DNA from: Streptomyces sp. AC550_RSS872
GTDB taxonomy: Bacteria; Actinomycetota; Actinomycetes; Streptomycetales; Streptomycetaceae
NCBI RefSeq assembly: GCF_019049285.1
Contig: NZ_JAGMUL010000020.1
Span: 1 to 36,257, forward strand
Length of the DNA stretch: 36,257 nt
Reading direction: 5' to 3'
How positions within the stretch are numbered: the stretch's first letter is position 1; every line of letters begins with the position of its first letter. Position numbers and translations under genes: made by a program. Under the pieces are notes generated by a model. That model did not search any database, was not told the origin of the DNA, and saw nothing but the letters and a program-made list of their open reading frames with translations. Below are positions 1 to 8,370 of this stretch, piece by piece.

Positions 1-13
1 CGTCCCGCCCCCG

Positions 14-1003
14 TCACCCCTGCCGCTCCCGAGCCACCCATCCCCGCTCGTACGCGTGCCACCCCAGCTGGAGGCGCGTCGAGACCCCGGTCAGCTCCAT
101 CAGCCGCTTGACCCGGCGCTGCACGGTCCGCAGCCCCAGGTCCAGCTGCTTGGCCACGCTCGCGTCGGTCAGCCCGGCCAGCAGCAGGGAGAGCACTTCC
201 AGGTCGGTGTCGTCGGGCCCGTCCGGCTGCTGCTCGGTGACGCCGGACGTCCCGAGACGTATCGGAAGGGCCTCCCGCCACACCGACTCGAACAGCCCGG
301 AGAGCAGTTCCAGCAGCCCGCTCGCATGGACGACGAGCGCGGCCGGTTCCGCGGTGCGCGAGGTGAGCGGTACCAGGGCGAGCGTCCGGTCGGCGATCAC
401 CAGCTTGGTCGGGACCTGGTCCACGACCCGGACCTGCTCCTCGCGGCCGAGGGCGGCGGACAGCTCGGTGATGCCGTCCGGCTGGTCGAGGACCGCCCGC
501 TCCAGGACCACCCGGTAGCGCACCCCGCGGTCGGCGGCCTGCTCCTCGGCGTCGTTCTCCATGCCGGTGACGGCGACCGGGTTGCCGGTGACCAGCGCGC
601 ACACCTCCTCGCTCGCCCCGAGCTGGAGCTGGAGGAAGCGCTGCGAGACCGCGGCCGCACCGATCACCACCTCGACGAGATCGTGTACGGCGGGCTCGGC
701 GACCCCCGCCCGGTACTCCTCGGCGAGCACCGCGGCCGCCAGCTCCGCCTTCTCCAGCTCGTGCCGCTGCTGGGTGAGCAGCGCGCCCAGTGCCACGCCG
801 GGCGGGGCGGCGACCCAGCGGCCGGGCCGGGCCGAGGACTGCGCCGCGAGCCCGTGCCGCTCCAGCCGGCGCAGGGCGCGCTCCGTGTCGTGCTCGGCGA
901 GCGTCAGCCGCCGCGCGAGATCGGGCACATCGGCGGCTCCCGCGGACACCAGGGCCCGGTACGCCGACTCATGCGTCTCGTCGAGACCAATCACTCCCAG
1001 CAT
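14..1003 (-). CDS. LuxR-type HTH transcriptional regulator with TrmB-like N-terminus
   Basis: A 329-residue probable DNA-binding regulator. Residues about 10-51 form a TrmB-like winged helix (ESAYRALVSAGAADVPDLAR, then a helix rich in Arg/Leu). Residues about 265-325 are a LuxR-type HTH (LSLLLAGLTDASVAKQLDL followed by RTVQRRVKRLM). The middle, about 60-260, has no recognisable domain but resembles the sensor part of other actinomycete TrmB/LuxR fusions. I chose the ATG at 1003 because GGGGAGAGG lies about 8 bases upstream; the reading frame stays open upstream to 1324 but that part has poor codon bias. It is divergent from the PP2C-like gene at 1437, with about 430 bases between them. The target genes cannot be told from the sequence; such proteins often act on secondary metabolism or development. 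Family call is secure, function is not. Confidence 0.85.
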   Translation of the reverse strand: MLGVIGLDETHESAYRALVSAGAADVPDLARRLTLAEHDTERALRRLERHGLAAQSSARPGRWVAAPPGVALGALLTQQRHELEKAELAAAVLAEEYRAGVAEPAVHDLVEVVIGAAAVSQRFLQLQLGASEEVCALVTGNPVAVTGMENDAEEQAADRGVRYRVVLERAVLDQPDGITELSAALGREEQVRVVDQVPTKLVIADRTLALVPLTSRTAEPAALVVHASGLLELLSGLFESVWREALPIRLGTSGVTEQQPDGPDDTDLEVLSLLLAGLTDASVAKQLDLGLRTVQRRVKRLMELTGVSTRLQLGWHAYERGWVARERQG

Positions 1004-1436
1004 CGGGCCGCGCCTCTCCCCAGAATGGACACCGGTGTTCGGTCCGTGGCGGAAAACAGCCACGGCGTGAAACCGCCTCGGCACATCATCGCCGCACCAC
1101 CCGTCACTCTGCCAAGGTGTCGCCACCGCAGCATCAACCACCGCCCGGTTTGCCCGACTTGGACCTTCTTGGCCTGCGCTTTTCGCGCCGGCGGACAGGC
1201 GGCAGCACGGACCTGGAGGGTGGCGGTGGACCACAGCGGAACGACAGGAAAGCGGGTCGCGCCCAAGGCCGTCCTGGCCGACGCGAACGGTGCCTCGGTC
1301 ACCCGGATCGTGACCCGGGCCCATTTCGCAAGGATGTTCAACACCTCACCCGACCACGCCACTTGAGGCGGTTCGACGGGTCGGATTTTCCTGATGCCCC
1401 GTTTTCATCCGGCCCGTGCGGTGGACAATTGGGGGC
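1004..1436. other. Intergenic region between divergent regulator and PP2C-like gene
   Basis: About 430 bases of lower GC and poor third-position bias. ORFs cross it on both strands but none has actinomycete codon usage or a plausible ribosome binding site. It probably holds the promoters of both flanking genes. I see no clear -10/-35 pair or strong palindrome. Confidence 0.5.
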
Positions 1437-2717
1437 ATGAGCCAGCAGGGGGGAAGGCCCACCGGTCACGAGGACGACTGGTGGGGACAGCTGTACGGTG
1501 ACTTCACCGAGGACACGGGCCCCACGGCGGCGCCCGACTCACTGGACGACCGGTTCGCCTCGGCGGCGGGCGCGGTGAACCAGCCTGCGGCGGCCGGGGC
1601 TTCCGGCACAGGGGCCTCGGGGACGGGCGCGGCCGTTCCGTCGCCGCGAGCCGATCCGGATGCCGCACCGGGCCGGTCGACGTTCCCGCCCGGTCTGCCG
1701 AAACCGCCGGGGTTCACCGTGGAGCCGCCCCCCGAACCCGCGCCGCCCCCGCGCCCCCTCGACTACGTGGGCGACGGCCCGCCCACCTACGCCGCCGAAC
1801 CCACCGCACTCCCGCCGGCGGACCCCGACGACCTCGACGACCTGGTCGCCGACACCGTCCTCGACGGCGCCCGCTACGGCGCCTGCACCCTGCGCGCCGT
1901 GTCCCTGCGCGGCGACTCCGCCCGCTACCGGGGCGAACCCCGCCGCGACTCCCTCCTCACCGCTCGCTTCGGCACCGGCGAGCACGCCCTGATCCTGGTG
2001 GCGATGGCCACCGGCGCGCGGGCCACCCCGGGCGCCCATCGCGCCGCGGCCGAGGCCTGTCACTGGATCGGCCGGGCCGTCGGCCGCAGTCACCCGAAAC
2101 TCGCGGAGGACATAAGGGCCGCCCGGCGCGGCGAACTGAAGTCGGGCCTGCACCGTCTCACCGACCGCAGCCTCGGCAAACTCCGCGCCAGCGCCGCCGA
2201 ACAGGGCATCGAACCCGAGGAGTACGCGGCGACCCTGCGCTGCCTCCTCCTGCCCGCCGACCCCGAGTGCCGTACGCGCGTCTTCTTCGGCGTCGGCACC
2301 GGCGGACTCTTCCGGCTGCGCGACGGCGAATGGCACGACATCGAGCCCCGCGTCACCGACGCCACCGGCGAACCGGTCGTCGGCTTCGGCTCCCTCCCCG
2401 CCGAGACCCCCGACGGCGACCGCCTCACCATGGACCTCGGCATCACCACACCCCCGAGCCCCTACGACCCCGCCCCTGAGCCGCCCCGCGAACCCTTCCG
2501 CTTCCGCGCCTCCGTGGCCCGCCCCGGCGACGCCCTCCTGATGTGCACCGGCGGCCTCGCCGACCCGCTGCGCGGCGAACCCGAACTCGCCGCCCACCTG
2601 ACGGGGCGCTGGTCCGCAGCCGAGCCGCCCGGGCTCGCCGAGTTCCTCGCCGATACCCAGGTCCGGGTCAAGGGATACGCGGACGACCGTACGGCCGCGG
2701 CGGTGTGGGAGGCGTGA
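1437..2717 (+). CDS. PP2C-like protein, probably catalytically dead
   Basis: A 426-residue protein. Residues 1-130 are acidic, then Pro/Ala/Gly-rich and probably disordered. Residues about 140-426 follow the PP2C fold as found in Streptomyces PP2C_2 proteins: RYGACTLRAVSLRGDSARYR (147-166), RGEPRRD, a central helical part and the final DDRT (416-419). The metal-binding aspartates expected in the first motif (VADG in active enzymes) and in the late motif (LLxSDG) are replaced: here VAMATGAR (188-195) and LLMCTGG (367-373). Only the last Asp pair remains. It is therefore likely a pseudophosphatase that binds rather than dephosphorylates a partner. The start is the ATG at 1437; GGGGG sits very close to it, so an earlier GTG at 1416 or leaderless translation is possible. 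It converges on the XRE gene with only 9 bases between stops. Confidence 0.8.
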   Translation: MSQQGGRPTGHEDDWWGQLYGDFTEDTGPTAAPDSLDDRFASAAGAVNQPAAAGASGTGASGTGAAVPSPRADPDAAPGRSTFPPGLPKPPGFTVEPPPEPAPPPRPLDYVGDGPPTYAAEPTALPPADPDDLDDLVADTVLDGARYGACTLRAVSLRGDSARYRGEPRRDSLLTARFGTGEHALILVAMATGARATPGAHRAAAEACHWIGRAVGRSHPKLAEDIRAARRGELKSGLHRLTDRSLGKLRASAAEQGIEPEEYAATLRCLLLPADPECRTRVFFGVGTGGLFRLRDGEWHDIEPRVTDATGEPVVGFGSLPAETPDGDRLTMDLGITTPPSPYDPAPEPPREPFRFRASVARPGDALLMCTGGLADPLRGEPELAAHLTGRWSAAEPPGLAEFLADTQVRVKGYADDRTAAAVWEA

Positions 2718-2726
2718 CCGACGCCC

Positions 2727-4016
2727 TCAGCTGTACGGCACCCACTGGCGGGCCGAGGTGTCGTACGAGTAGCGCGGCAGCCCCTCGATGCCCGTCGTGC
2801 GGAACGGACGGCCGTGGTCGTCGATGCGGACCGTGCCGGTGCGGCCCTGCGAGGACCAGTCGAGTTCGAGGTACCAGGTGCAGTCGCAGCTCTCCGTCCG
2901 CGCGTCGATCAGCAGCACCTCGGGGTCCTCGGCGGACACCCGGTACGGAAGCCGCATCGCCGGGATCGTGACCCCCGAGTCGCTGCCGTCGGCGGGGCGG
3001 GCGAGGGGCCGGTCCTTGTCCAGGTCGACGTCGAAGTAGCGGGGCGTCAGCGCTCCACCGCAGCCGTTGTCCATGGCGTACGAGCTGCCCCCGCCGGGCG
3101 CCGAGCGGCCGACGACGCGCACCCGCAGCGCCTCCAGGACGACGGCCGTCGACGTCCGGCCCTGTACGGAGATCTTCACCAGGGTCTGCCGGCCGTGTAC
3201 GGCGTTCTGCGTTCCCGCCCAGGTCCCGGCGTCCTGTGGGACGGGCGGCGGGGGTACCTGCTGCGGGGGCCTGCCGACGACGTAGTCGTGGCCGCAGCCG
3301 GCCTGCCAGACATGGGAGTCGGCGCTCCAGGTGAGGGGCACCCCGGACGGAGGCCGCTGCTGACCGGGTTTTTTCGAGGGCTCCTCGGCGGTCTCGGTGG
3401 GCTTCGCCGAGGGTTTGGTCGACGCGCCCGCCTCGGGGGAGGGCGTGGTGGAGGACGGGCTCGGGGACTTGGACGACTCCGGGCGCGCAGTGCCCGGCTG
3501 TGTCGTGCGGGGTGGATCGCCGGCTTCGACGGAGTCGCTGCCCCGGGGACCGTCGTCGTCCGGGAGGGCGGAGAGACTGCCGAGCGTGGCGAGGAGAGCG
3601 GTCGCCACGGCCGCGGAGACCAGGAGGCGTCGGCTGCGGTACCAGGGGCGGTGGGGAGGATCGGCCGGTGCGCTGTCCGCCGGGGGAAGGGCCGCGGCGG
3701 CTTCGGCAGGCTCCGCGGCCTCGGAAGGCGCCTCGGCGGCGGCCGCCGTACGCGGCCTCTGCCGTGCCGCCACCGCCAGGATCCACAACCGGTGCAGCTC
3801 CAGCCGCTCCCGCGGCGTCGCCTCGCACAGCGCGGCGAACCGTTCCACGGGTGCGAAGTCGAGGGGGACCGCGTCGCCGGCGCAGTAGCGGTGCAGCGTG
3901 GAGGTGTTCATGTTGAGGCGGCGGGCCAGCTGACCGTAGCTGCGGTCGGTGCGGTCCTTCAGACGCCTGAGTGACGCCGCGAACTCCTGGACGTCGTCGT
4001 CCTGTGCTGCTGACAC
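2727..4016 (-). CDS. XRE-family HTH protein with one membrane helix and an exported C-terminal domain
   Basis: A 429-residue one-component membrane regulator. Residues about 10-60 form an XRE/Cro-type HTH (FAASLRRLKDRTDRSYGQLA, then RRLNMNTSTLHRYCAG). A single hydrophobic helix spans about 131-151 after basic residues (RSRRLLVSAAVATALLAT), followed by a Ser/Thr/Pro-rich linker (about 155-225) and an outside domain to the end with paired cysteines (AGCGHDY, DNGCGGA, ESCDC) that could form disulphides. This layout (HTH inside, sensor outside) is common in Streptomyces XRE membrane proteins; the signal is unknown. The start is the ATG at 4016. It converges with the PP2C-like gene; its 5' side faces the secreted-protein gene at 4259. 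Topology is inferred from hydrophobicity by eye. Confidence 0.85.
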   Translation of the reverse strand: MSAAQDDDVQEFAASLRRLKDRTDRSYGQLARRLNMNTSTLHRYCAGDAVPLDFAPVERFAALCEATPRERLELHRLWILAVAARQRPRTAAAAEAPSEAAEPAEAAAALPPADSAPADPPHRPWYRSRRLLVSAAVATALLATLGSLSALPDDDGPRGSDSVEAGDPPRTTQPGTARPESSKSPSPSSTTPSPEAGASTKPSAKPTETAEEPSKKPGQQRPPSGVPLTWSADSHVWQAGCGHDYVVGRPPQQVPPPPVPQDAGTWAGTQNAVHGRQTLVKISVQGRTSTAVVLEALRVRVVGRSAPGGGSSYAMDNGCGGALTPRYFDVDLDKDRPLARPADGSDSGVTIPAMRLPYRVSAEDPEVLLIDARTESCDCTWYLELDWSSQGRTGTVRIDDHGRPFRTTGIEGLPRYSYDTSARQWVPYS

Positions 4017-4258
4017 CGTTCCCCCGTGTCCTCACCGTCCCGGGTCGGCATCCCAGGCACTCCATATACCTGCACGTCAGACGGCCTGGGATGGTTCCAC
4101 CGTCGCGGATCGGGCGCCGGAGCTTGCGGCCGTGCGCTGTGACGGCTGATGCTCTTGGTGTCGCACCGACCAGGCCGGACGGACCATCCGCCGTCGGTGA
4201 CGACCACCGTCACACGTTCACGCTCTCATCGCACCCATCTCGTTCACGGGGGACAGTC

Positions 4259-4870
4259 ATGCCCAAGCGCACTCGAACCGGAGCGCTCGCCGCGCTCGCC
4301 GTCGCGACGCTCGCCGCCGGACTCACCGCCGCGCCGGCCGGCGCCGCGACGAAGGCGCCCGCGCCGAAGTTCCTCTCGGCGTCCCAACTCCCGCCGCACC
4401 CCTCGTCCGACTGGACCGCCGACAAGGTCACCGACGGCGTCCCGGAGGAGATGCAGCACTGCTTCGGCGACGCACTGCTCGCCTACGACGCCCGCCACCG
4501 CACCTTCCGCACCGATCTGGAGACCAACGCCCAGCAACTCAACGTCGTCGTCGGCGACAGCGCCAAGGCCAAGGCGCTCGCCACCCGCCTCGACAAGGAG
4601 GTCAAGCGCTGCGTCGCCCGCACGGACGCCGCCCCCGACATCGAGGCGGACTACAAGAGCTACGGCAGCCTGCCGGTCGAGGAGGGTGCCCGCGTCCACG
4701 GCTTCGCGACCCGGGCCTCGTGGGGTGCCATGGACATCCACCTCGTCTCCGTCGGCAGGGACGGCGGCACCGTCACCGTCGTGCGGTGGGGGCAGATGGG
4801 CGACTTCACGGACGCGCCGGTGAAGGCCTTCAAGAAGACGACCACCACGGCGGTCACCAAGCTCTACTGA
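4259..4870 (+). CDS. Small secreted protein of unknown function
   Basis: A 203-residue protein with a clear Sec signal peptide: basic MPKRTRTG, a hydrophobic Ala/Leu core and a probable cleavage after APAGA at about residue 29. The mature part (about 174 residues) has two cysteines (MQHCFGD and VKRCVAR), which probably form one disulphide, and no catalytic motif I recognise. Its end (GGTVTVVRWGQMGDFTDAPV) looks like a beta strand and turn. I chose the ATG at 4259 because GGGGGA lies 7-8 bases upstream and the signal peptide begins exactly there; the open frame further upstream is not coding-like. A strong hairpin follows the stop. I do not recognise a family. A small extracellular binding or inhibitor protein is possible, but that is a guess. 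Confidence 0.85.
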   Translation: MPKRTRTGALAALAVATLAAGLTAAPAGAATKAPAPKFLSASQLPPHPSSDWTADKVTDGVPEEMQHCFGDALLAYDARHRTFRTDLETNAQQLNVVVGDSAKAKALATRLDKEVKRCVARTDAAPDIEADYKSYGSLPVEEGARVHGFATRASWGAMDIHLVSVGRDGGTVTVVRWGQMGDFTDAPVKAFKKTTTTAVTKLY

Positions 4871-4881
4871 CCACCACACCA

Positions 4882-4924
4882 GCGGGGCCGCCCTCCCGGA
4901 CGGGGGTCGGACGGGCGGCCCCGC
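4882..4924 (+). terminator. Hairpin terminator after the secreted-protein gene
   Basis: A perfect 12-bp inverted repeat, GCGGGGCCGCCC at 4882-4893 and its complement at 4913-4924, with a 19-base loop, starting 11 bases after the stop codon. There is no T-tract, which is usual for actinomycete terminators. Confidence 0.75.
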
Positions 4925-5435
4925 ACTCACCAGCGAATTCCGGCCAGTTTCACCGGCCGTGGGCTCGGCACGGGGCGTTCACGTCGACGACGCCTCGCCG
5001 CCGAGCCCTCACATGCCCCATGCCCGCGTCACATACGGCCGGATCGACAGCGGGGAATCCGTGGCCGGGCCGATCCGGCCCGCTCCCGACGCCCGGGCGC
5101 GAGTCGGCGCGCGGCCGGGCGGGACTGCCCAGGTCGGCCGCCCGCGCCACGGGCAGATGAACCGCCTCGCCTCCTCACCCCGGACGCCCGACTCCGGCCC
5201 GCGGGCCGGTCCTTGGCCGGTGACCGACTCGCTCCGGCCGTCGCGTACGGCGGCCCGCGGGCGGCCGGTGGGTGACGTTCCGGGTTTCATGCACCCGGCG
5301 TGCGCCGCGCCAACCTTGGCCGAACACCTGGTCGTTGACGATTCGACATGACTGGCGCCGGTCCCGATGGGAAATGGTTCCCGTGAACGTGTTCGAGCCA
5401 GGAGGGGAACCGACATCGGCACGCGGGCGGGGGTC
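4925..5435. other. Intergenic region without a recognised gene
   Basis: About 510 bases in which ORFs on both strands have weak codon bias and no ribosome binding site. It probably carries the promoter of the HATPase gene; TTGACG at about 5334 is a possible -35 element, but I see no convincing -10 at the right distance. Confidence 0.4.
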
Positions 5436-5918
5436 ATGAAGAGGCAGGCACGAGGGGGCGGTCCCATAGCGTACGGGGCTTTCTCGGTGGAGACGGTGGA
5501 GGAGCGGGCCGCGATCGAGGGGGAGCGGGCGCAGCCACCTCAGCTCAGGCGCAGACTCGGGCGGGCGGATCTACGGGCCGTACCGGAGGCCCGCAGAGCC
5601 CTGCGCGACCTGTTGCGGCACTGGGGGAGGCCCGGCAGGTCGGACATAGCCGAACTGCTCACCAGCGAGCTCGTCACCAACGCGATCGTCCACACCGACC
5701 GTGAGGCGGTCCTGACGGCGACCGTCGGACCGGACGGACTCAGGGTGGAGGTACGGGACTTCGTGGCCCGCCGGCCCAGACTGCGCGTACCGAACGCCGA
5801 CGACGGTACGAACGGCAGAGGCCTGGTCCTGGTCGAGTCCCTCGCGGACGCCTGGGGCGTACAGCCGCACGGGGTGGGCAAGGCGGTGTGGTTCGAACTC
5901 GACGCGGATGCCGCGTGA
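5436..5918 (+). CDS. Stand-alone HATPase_c protein (RsbW/anti-sigma-type)
   Basis: A 160-residue protein of the GHKL ATPase superfamily, in the branch that includes RsbW/SpoIIAB-like serine kinases. The N box is at about 73-87 (ELLTSELVTNAIVHT), with Glu and Asn for Mg-ATP. The G1 region is at about 105-111 (VEVRDFV), and the G2 box is NGRGLVLV (126-133). No sensor or transmitter domain is present. Such proteins bind sigma factors or anti-anti-sigma factors in partner switching; actinomycetes have dozens and most are uncharacterised. The start is uncertain. The ATG at 5436 (MKRQARGG) has GGGGG just upstream. An ATG at 5367 is in frame, and an ATC at 5415 sits 8 bases after GGAGGGG. The C-terminal HATPase domains of the phosphatases at 25116-27788 and 32761-35247 belong to the same superfamily. 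Confidence 0.85.
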   Translation: MKRQARGGGPIAYGAFSVETVEERAAIEGERAQPPQLRRRLGRADLRAVPEARRALRDLLRHWGRPGRSDIAELLTSELVTNAIVHTDREAVLTATVGPDGLRVEVRDFVARRPRLRVPNADDGTNGRGLVLVESLADAWGVQPHGVGKAVWFELDADAA

Positions 5919-5920
5919 CA

Positions 5921-5963
5921 ACGGGACGGGCGCGACCCGTACCTCGGGTCGCGCCCGTCCCGT
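5921..5963. terminator. Strong bidirectional terminator
   Basis: A perfect 19-bp stem (5921-5939 with 5945-5963) and a 5-base loop TACCT lie two bases after the HATPase stop and 31 bases before the end of the convergent DUF2637 gene. It can terminate both. Confidence 0.9.
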
Positions 5964-5994
5964 CGACGAGCGGTGTGCTCAGCGAGCGCCGCGC

Positions 5995-7035
5995 TCAGCC
6001 GAACTGCTGCTCAAGATCCTTGAGCTTGCGCTCCAGGGAGTCGAGTCGCGGCAGCGCCATGGTGTCGTCCTCCGCGGTGAGGTCGACGGCGACCGGGTCA
6101 GAACCGGTGCGAACGGGCTGAAGTGAGGGACGCGACCGTACGGGCAGTTGTTCCGGCGTGGATATGGCAGGCTCCGCTGTGACTTGGGCCGAGGCACGCT
6201 CCAGGGCCTGCGTCTCGACCTGCCGTCCGCCGCCGCGGCCGATGAAGCCGCGGTGCCCCCGGCTGATGGCCTTCAGCTGGGCACGCTCCATGCGCTGCTG
6301 GTCGCGCCGGCGCAGTCGGCTCTCGTCCTTCTGCCGCTTGTCCTCGCGGACCTCGTCGACCGCCTCGTCCAGGCTGCGCACACCCTCCAGGAGCATCAGC
6401 GACCAGGCCTTGTAGGTCTCGCGGGGGGCCCGCAGCCAGCGGACGATCCTGATCTGCGGGAGGGGCCTGGGCACCAGACCCTGTTCCCGCAGGGCGGCCC
6501 GGCGGGTCTGCTTCAGCGCCCGGTCGAACAGTACGGCCGCGGAGAGGGACATGCCGGCGAAGAAGTGCGGGGCGCCGTCGTGGCCGATGCCCCTGGGCGC
6601 GTGCACCCAGTTGAACCAGGCCGCGGCCGCCGCGAACGTCCACACGAGTATCCGGGAGCCGAGGGCCGCGTCACCGTGGCTGGCCTCCCGCACCGCGAGC
6701 ACGGAGCAGAACATCGCGGCGCCGTCCAGACCGAACGGCACGAGGTACTGCCAGCCGTTGTGGAGGCCGAGGTTCTGCTCGCCGAAGCCGACCAGGCCGT
6801 GGAAGGAGAGGGCGGCGGCCACGGCCGCGCAGCAGAACAGCAGCACATAGGAAGCGGTGCCGTAGATGGCCTCCTTGCGCCTGCGGCGCTCCTCGCTGCG
6901 CTCCCACGAGTCGTCCGCGCCGGCGTCCTTCCCCGCGGTCTTCCCGCGCCGCAGCACCGCTATCGCCGCCAGCAGGCCCAGGAGCAGTACGGCGCCCGGA
7001 AGCAGCCAGTTCAGCGATATGTCGGTCAATCTCAT
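5995..7035 (-). CDS. DUF2637-family membrane protein (SpdB-like)
   Basis: A 346-residue protein. By eye there are about five hydrophobic segments in the first 175 residues: NWLLPGAVLLLGLLAAIAVL (about 8-27), YVLLFCCAAVAAALSFHGLV (about 62-81), a stretch around GLDGAAMFCSVLAV, ILVWTFAAAAAWFNWVHA, and FFAGMSLSAAVLFDRAL. A charged cytoplasmic tail follows, with a basic coiled-coil-like part (DKRQKDESRLRRRDQQRMER) and an acidic C-terminus ending in a leucine-rich helix. DUF2637 proteins include plasmid-spread (Spd) proteins of Streptomyces conjugative plasmids and many chromosomal relatives of unknown role. I chose the ATG at 7035, with AAGGGA about 9 bases upstream. No conjugation genes are nearby, so a chromosomal housekeeping copy is likelier than a plasmid remnant. 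Confidence 0.8.
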   Translation of the reverse strand: MRLTDISLNWLLPGAVLLLGLLAAIAVLRRGKTAGKDAGADDSWERSEERRRRKEAIYGTASYVLLFCCAAVAAALSFHGLVGFGEQNLGLHNGWQYLVPFGLDGAAMFCSVLAVREASHGDAALGSRILVWTFAAAAAWFNWVHAPRGIGHDGAPHFFAGMSLSAAVLFDRALKQTRRAALREQGLVPRPLPQIRIVRWLRAPRETYKAWSLMLLEGVRSLDEAVDEVREDKRQKDESRLRRRDQQRMERAQLKAISRGHRGFIGRGGGRQVETQALERASAQVTAEPAISTPEQLPVRSRPSLQPVRTGSDPVAVDLTAEDDTMALPRLDSLERKLKDLEQQFG

Positions 7036-7049
7036 CTGGGGTCCCTTGC

Positions 7050-7087
7050 ATTGGGATAGGGCGTAACGCCCGCCATAGTGGCCCAAT
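7050..7087. promoter_or_regulatory. Nested inverted repeats upstream of the DUF2637 gene
   Basis: A tight palindrome GGGCGT-A-ACGCCC (7059-7071) lies inside a wider pair ATTGGG (7050-7055) and CCCAAT (7082-7087), starting about 15 bases upstream of the start codon. It could be an operator or a leader hairpin. No binding protein can be named. Confidence 0.4.
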
Positions 7088-7363
7088 CCCACTGGCCCTC
7101 AGGGGGTTTCGGGGCAAGAGGCCGCCAAGGAAGTGCAAGGGAATGCCCAGGGCGGCGTTCTGCTCGAACTGCCGCTTGAGGGGCGGGAGTTGAGTTCGAA
7201 CAACACTACCCGTGCGGGTGGTTCCACGGAAAGTTCCCGCGCGAAGTGAGGAATCTGTGAAACGCCTGTAACCGTGACGGGTGTCCTGCTCGCGGGTGAT
7301 CTTACGACACGGCGGCTCACGTCCGTGCCGGAGGGTGCGCCGGCGGAGATGTCTGAGGGTGCC

Positions 7364-8215
7364 TCAACTGGCGGTGGCCACAAGCTTGGTGACCCGGTCC
7401 GCGTCGCAGGTGCGCGGGCAGGTGAGGCAGGTGTCCTCGGGGCGCAGTGTGTAGAACATGCAGCAGCTCGCCCGGTCCCGGGTGGGCAGGGACTCGCCGT
7501 TCGGGCCGGTGAGCTCACGGAACGCGGCCGAGCCGACGTACGGCTTCGTCGCGCCCGGCAGCAGCAGCTCCAGCTCGCGTTGCGCCCGGTTCTGCTCTCC
7601 GTCGCCGAACAGGTGGGCGACGTACCACAGACCCTCGACGATCTCGTCGGTCGCCATGCCCCAGAGCGCTCGTCCGCGGCGCCGCATGCGCGGGCCGAAG
7701 GCGGCGAGGACGGGTTCGAGGTGCTCGGCGACGGCGGCCCGCACCTCGGCGCGCAGCGCCTCCTCGTCGGGGACGACCCTCGCGCCGGGCAGGGCGGCGG
7801 CCGGGTCGCCCGGGAGGCAGGCGAAGGTGGTGGGGCGGGCCGCCAGGCGGCCCAGGGGGAGGCCGGGGGGCGTGCGGTCGTACGAGACATGCGTCACGGG
7901 GAAGCGGGGGACGCGGCCGAGCAGGAACCAGGGCACGGTGATCAGCAGGCAGACGGGCCAGGCGTAGCGGTGCAGGCCGAAGCCGGCGACGACGTCCGGG
8001 CGTGCGGGCTGTCCGTAGTCGCGCCGTATCTGCGTGTCGTCCCAGGCCAGGAAGGCGTCGAGGCCGGCTGCGCCCTCGGCGAGCGCGGTGGCGGTGATCC
8101 AGCCGTCGTGCCGGGGGAGCTGTGCGTCCGGGAGGAGCTGGGTGATGTCCAGCCCCGGGAAGGCCTCGGTGAGACGGGTGTACGCGTCCGTGAGGGCCGA
8201 GGGGGGCACGGGCAT
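7364..8215 (-). CDS. FhuF-like (2Fe-2S) siderophore-iron reductase
   Basis: A 283-residue protein. Its C-terminus carries the cysteine signature of the FhuF family, C-C-x10-C-x2-C (Cys251, Cys252, Cys263, Cys266; an extra Cys at 270), which binds a [2Fe-2S] cluster used to reduce ferric iron bound to siderophores in the cytoplasm. The rest fits the FhuF-like N-terminal fold, with no signal peptide. The start is the ATG at 8215; its ribosome binding site is weak, so a slightly different start is possible. A near-perfect DmdR/IdeR-type iron box 28 bases upstream (8243-8259) strongly supports repression when iron is plentiful. The gene is divergent from the GntR regulator at 8371. No siderophore transporter lies in the window. 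Confidence 0.88.
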   Translation of the reverse strand: MPVPPSALTDAYTRLTEAFPGLDITQLLPDAQLPRHDGWITATALAEGAAGLDAFLAWDDTQIRRDYGQPARPDVVAGFGLHRYAWPVCLLITVPWFLLGRVPRFPVTHVSYDRTPPGLPLGRLAARPTTFACLPGDPAAALPGARVVPDEEALRAEVRAAVAEHLEPVLAAFGPRMRRRGRALWGMATDEIVEGLWYVAHLFGDGEQNRAQRELELLLPGATKPYVGSAAFRELTGPNGESLPTRDRASCCMFYTLRPEDTCLTCPRTCDADRVTKLVATAS

Positions 8216-8242
8216 ACGGGACCGCCGATCCGCGAGACTTTG

Positions 8243-8259
8243 AAGGTAAGGCTTACCTT
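8243..8259. promoter_or_regulatory. Iron box (DmdR/IdeR/DtxR-type operator)
   Basis: AAGGTAAG-G-CTTACCTT is a perfect 8+8 palindrome with one central base. It matches the DtxR-family consensus (TTAGGTTAGSCTMACCTAA) at nearly all conserved positions. It lies 28 bases before the FhuF-like start and about 110 bases before the GntR start, so it may affect both promoters. Confidence 0.88.
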
Positions 8260-8370
8260 ACCCAAGGTCGCTGCGATTTGAACTGTCGCGTTCTGCGCCT
8301 ATGGTGCTTGACGGGCGAGTAACAAGCCGCCGTAATGACCCCAAGTACCGATACGTCCGGAGGAGGACCC

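Noticed and set aside
5995..7035. Evidence of an integrated conjugative plasmid from the DUF2637 (Spd-like) gene
   Set aside because: No integrase, tRNA attachment site, Tra or replication gene is nearby; DUF2637 proteins are common on chromosomes.
7198..7223. Imperfect palindrome around ACCCGTGCGGGT in the DUF2637 to FhuF gap
   Set aside because: The outer arms pair only partly, and it lies far from either start; it may be chance in GC-rich DNA or a weak terminator.
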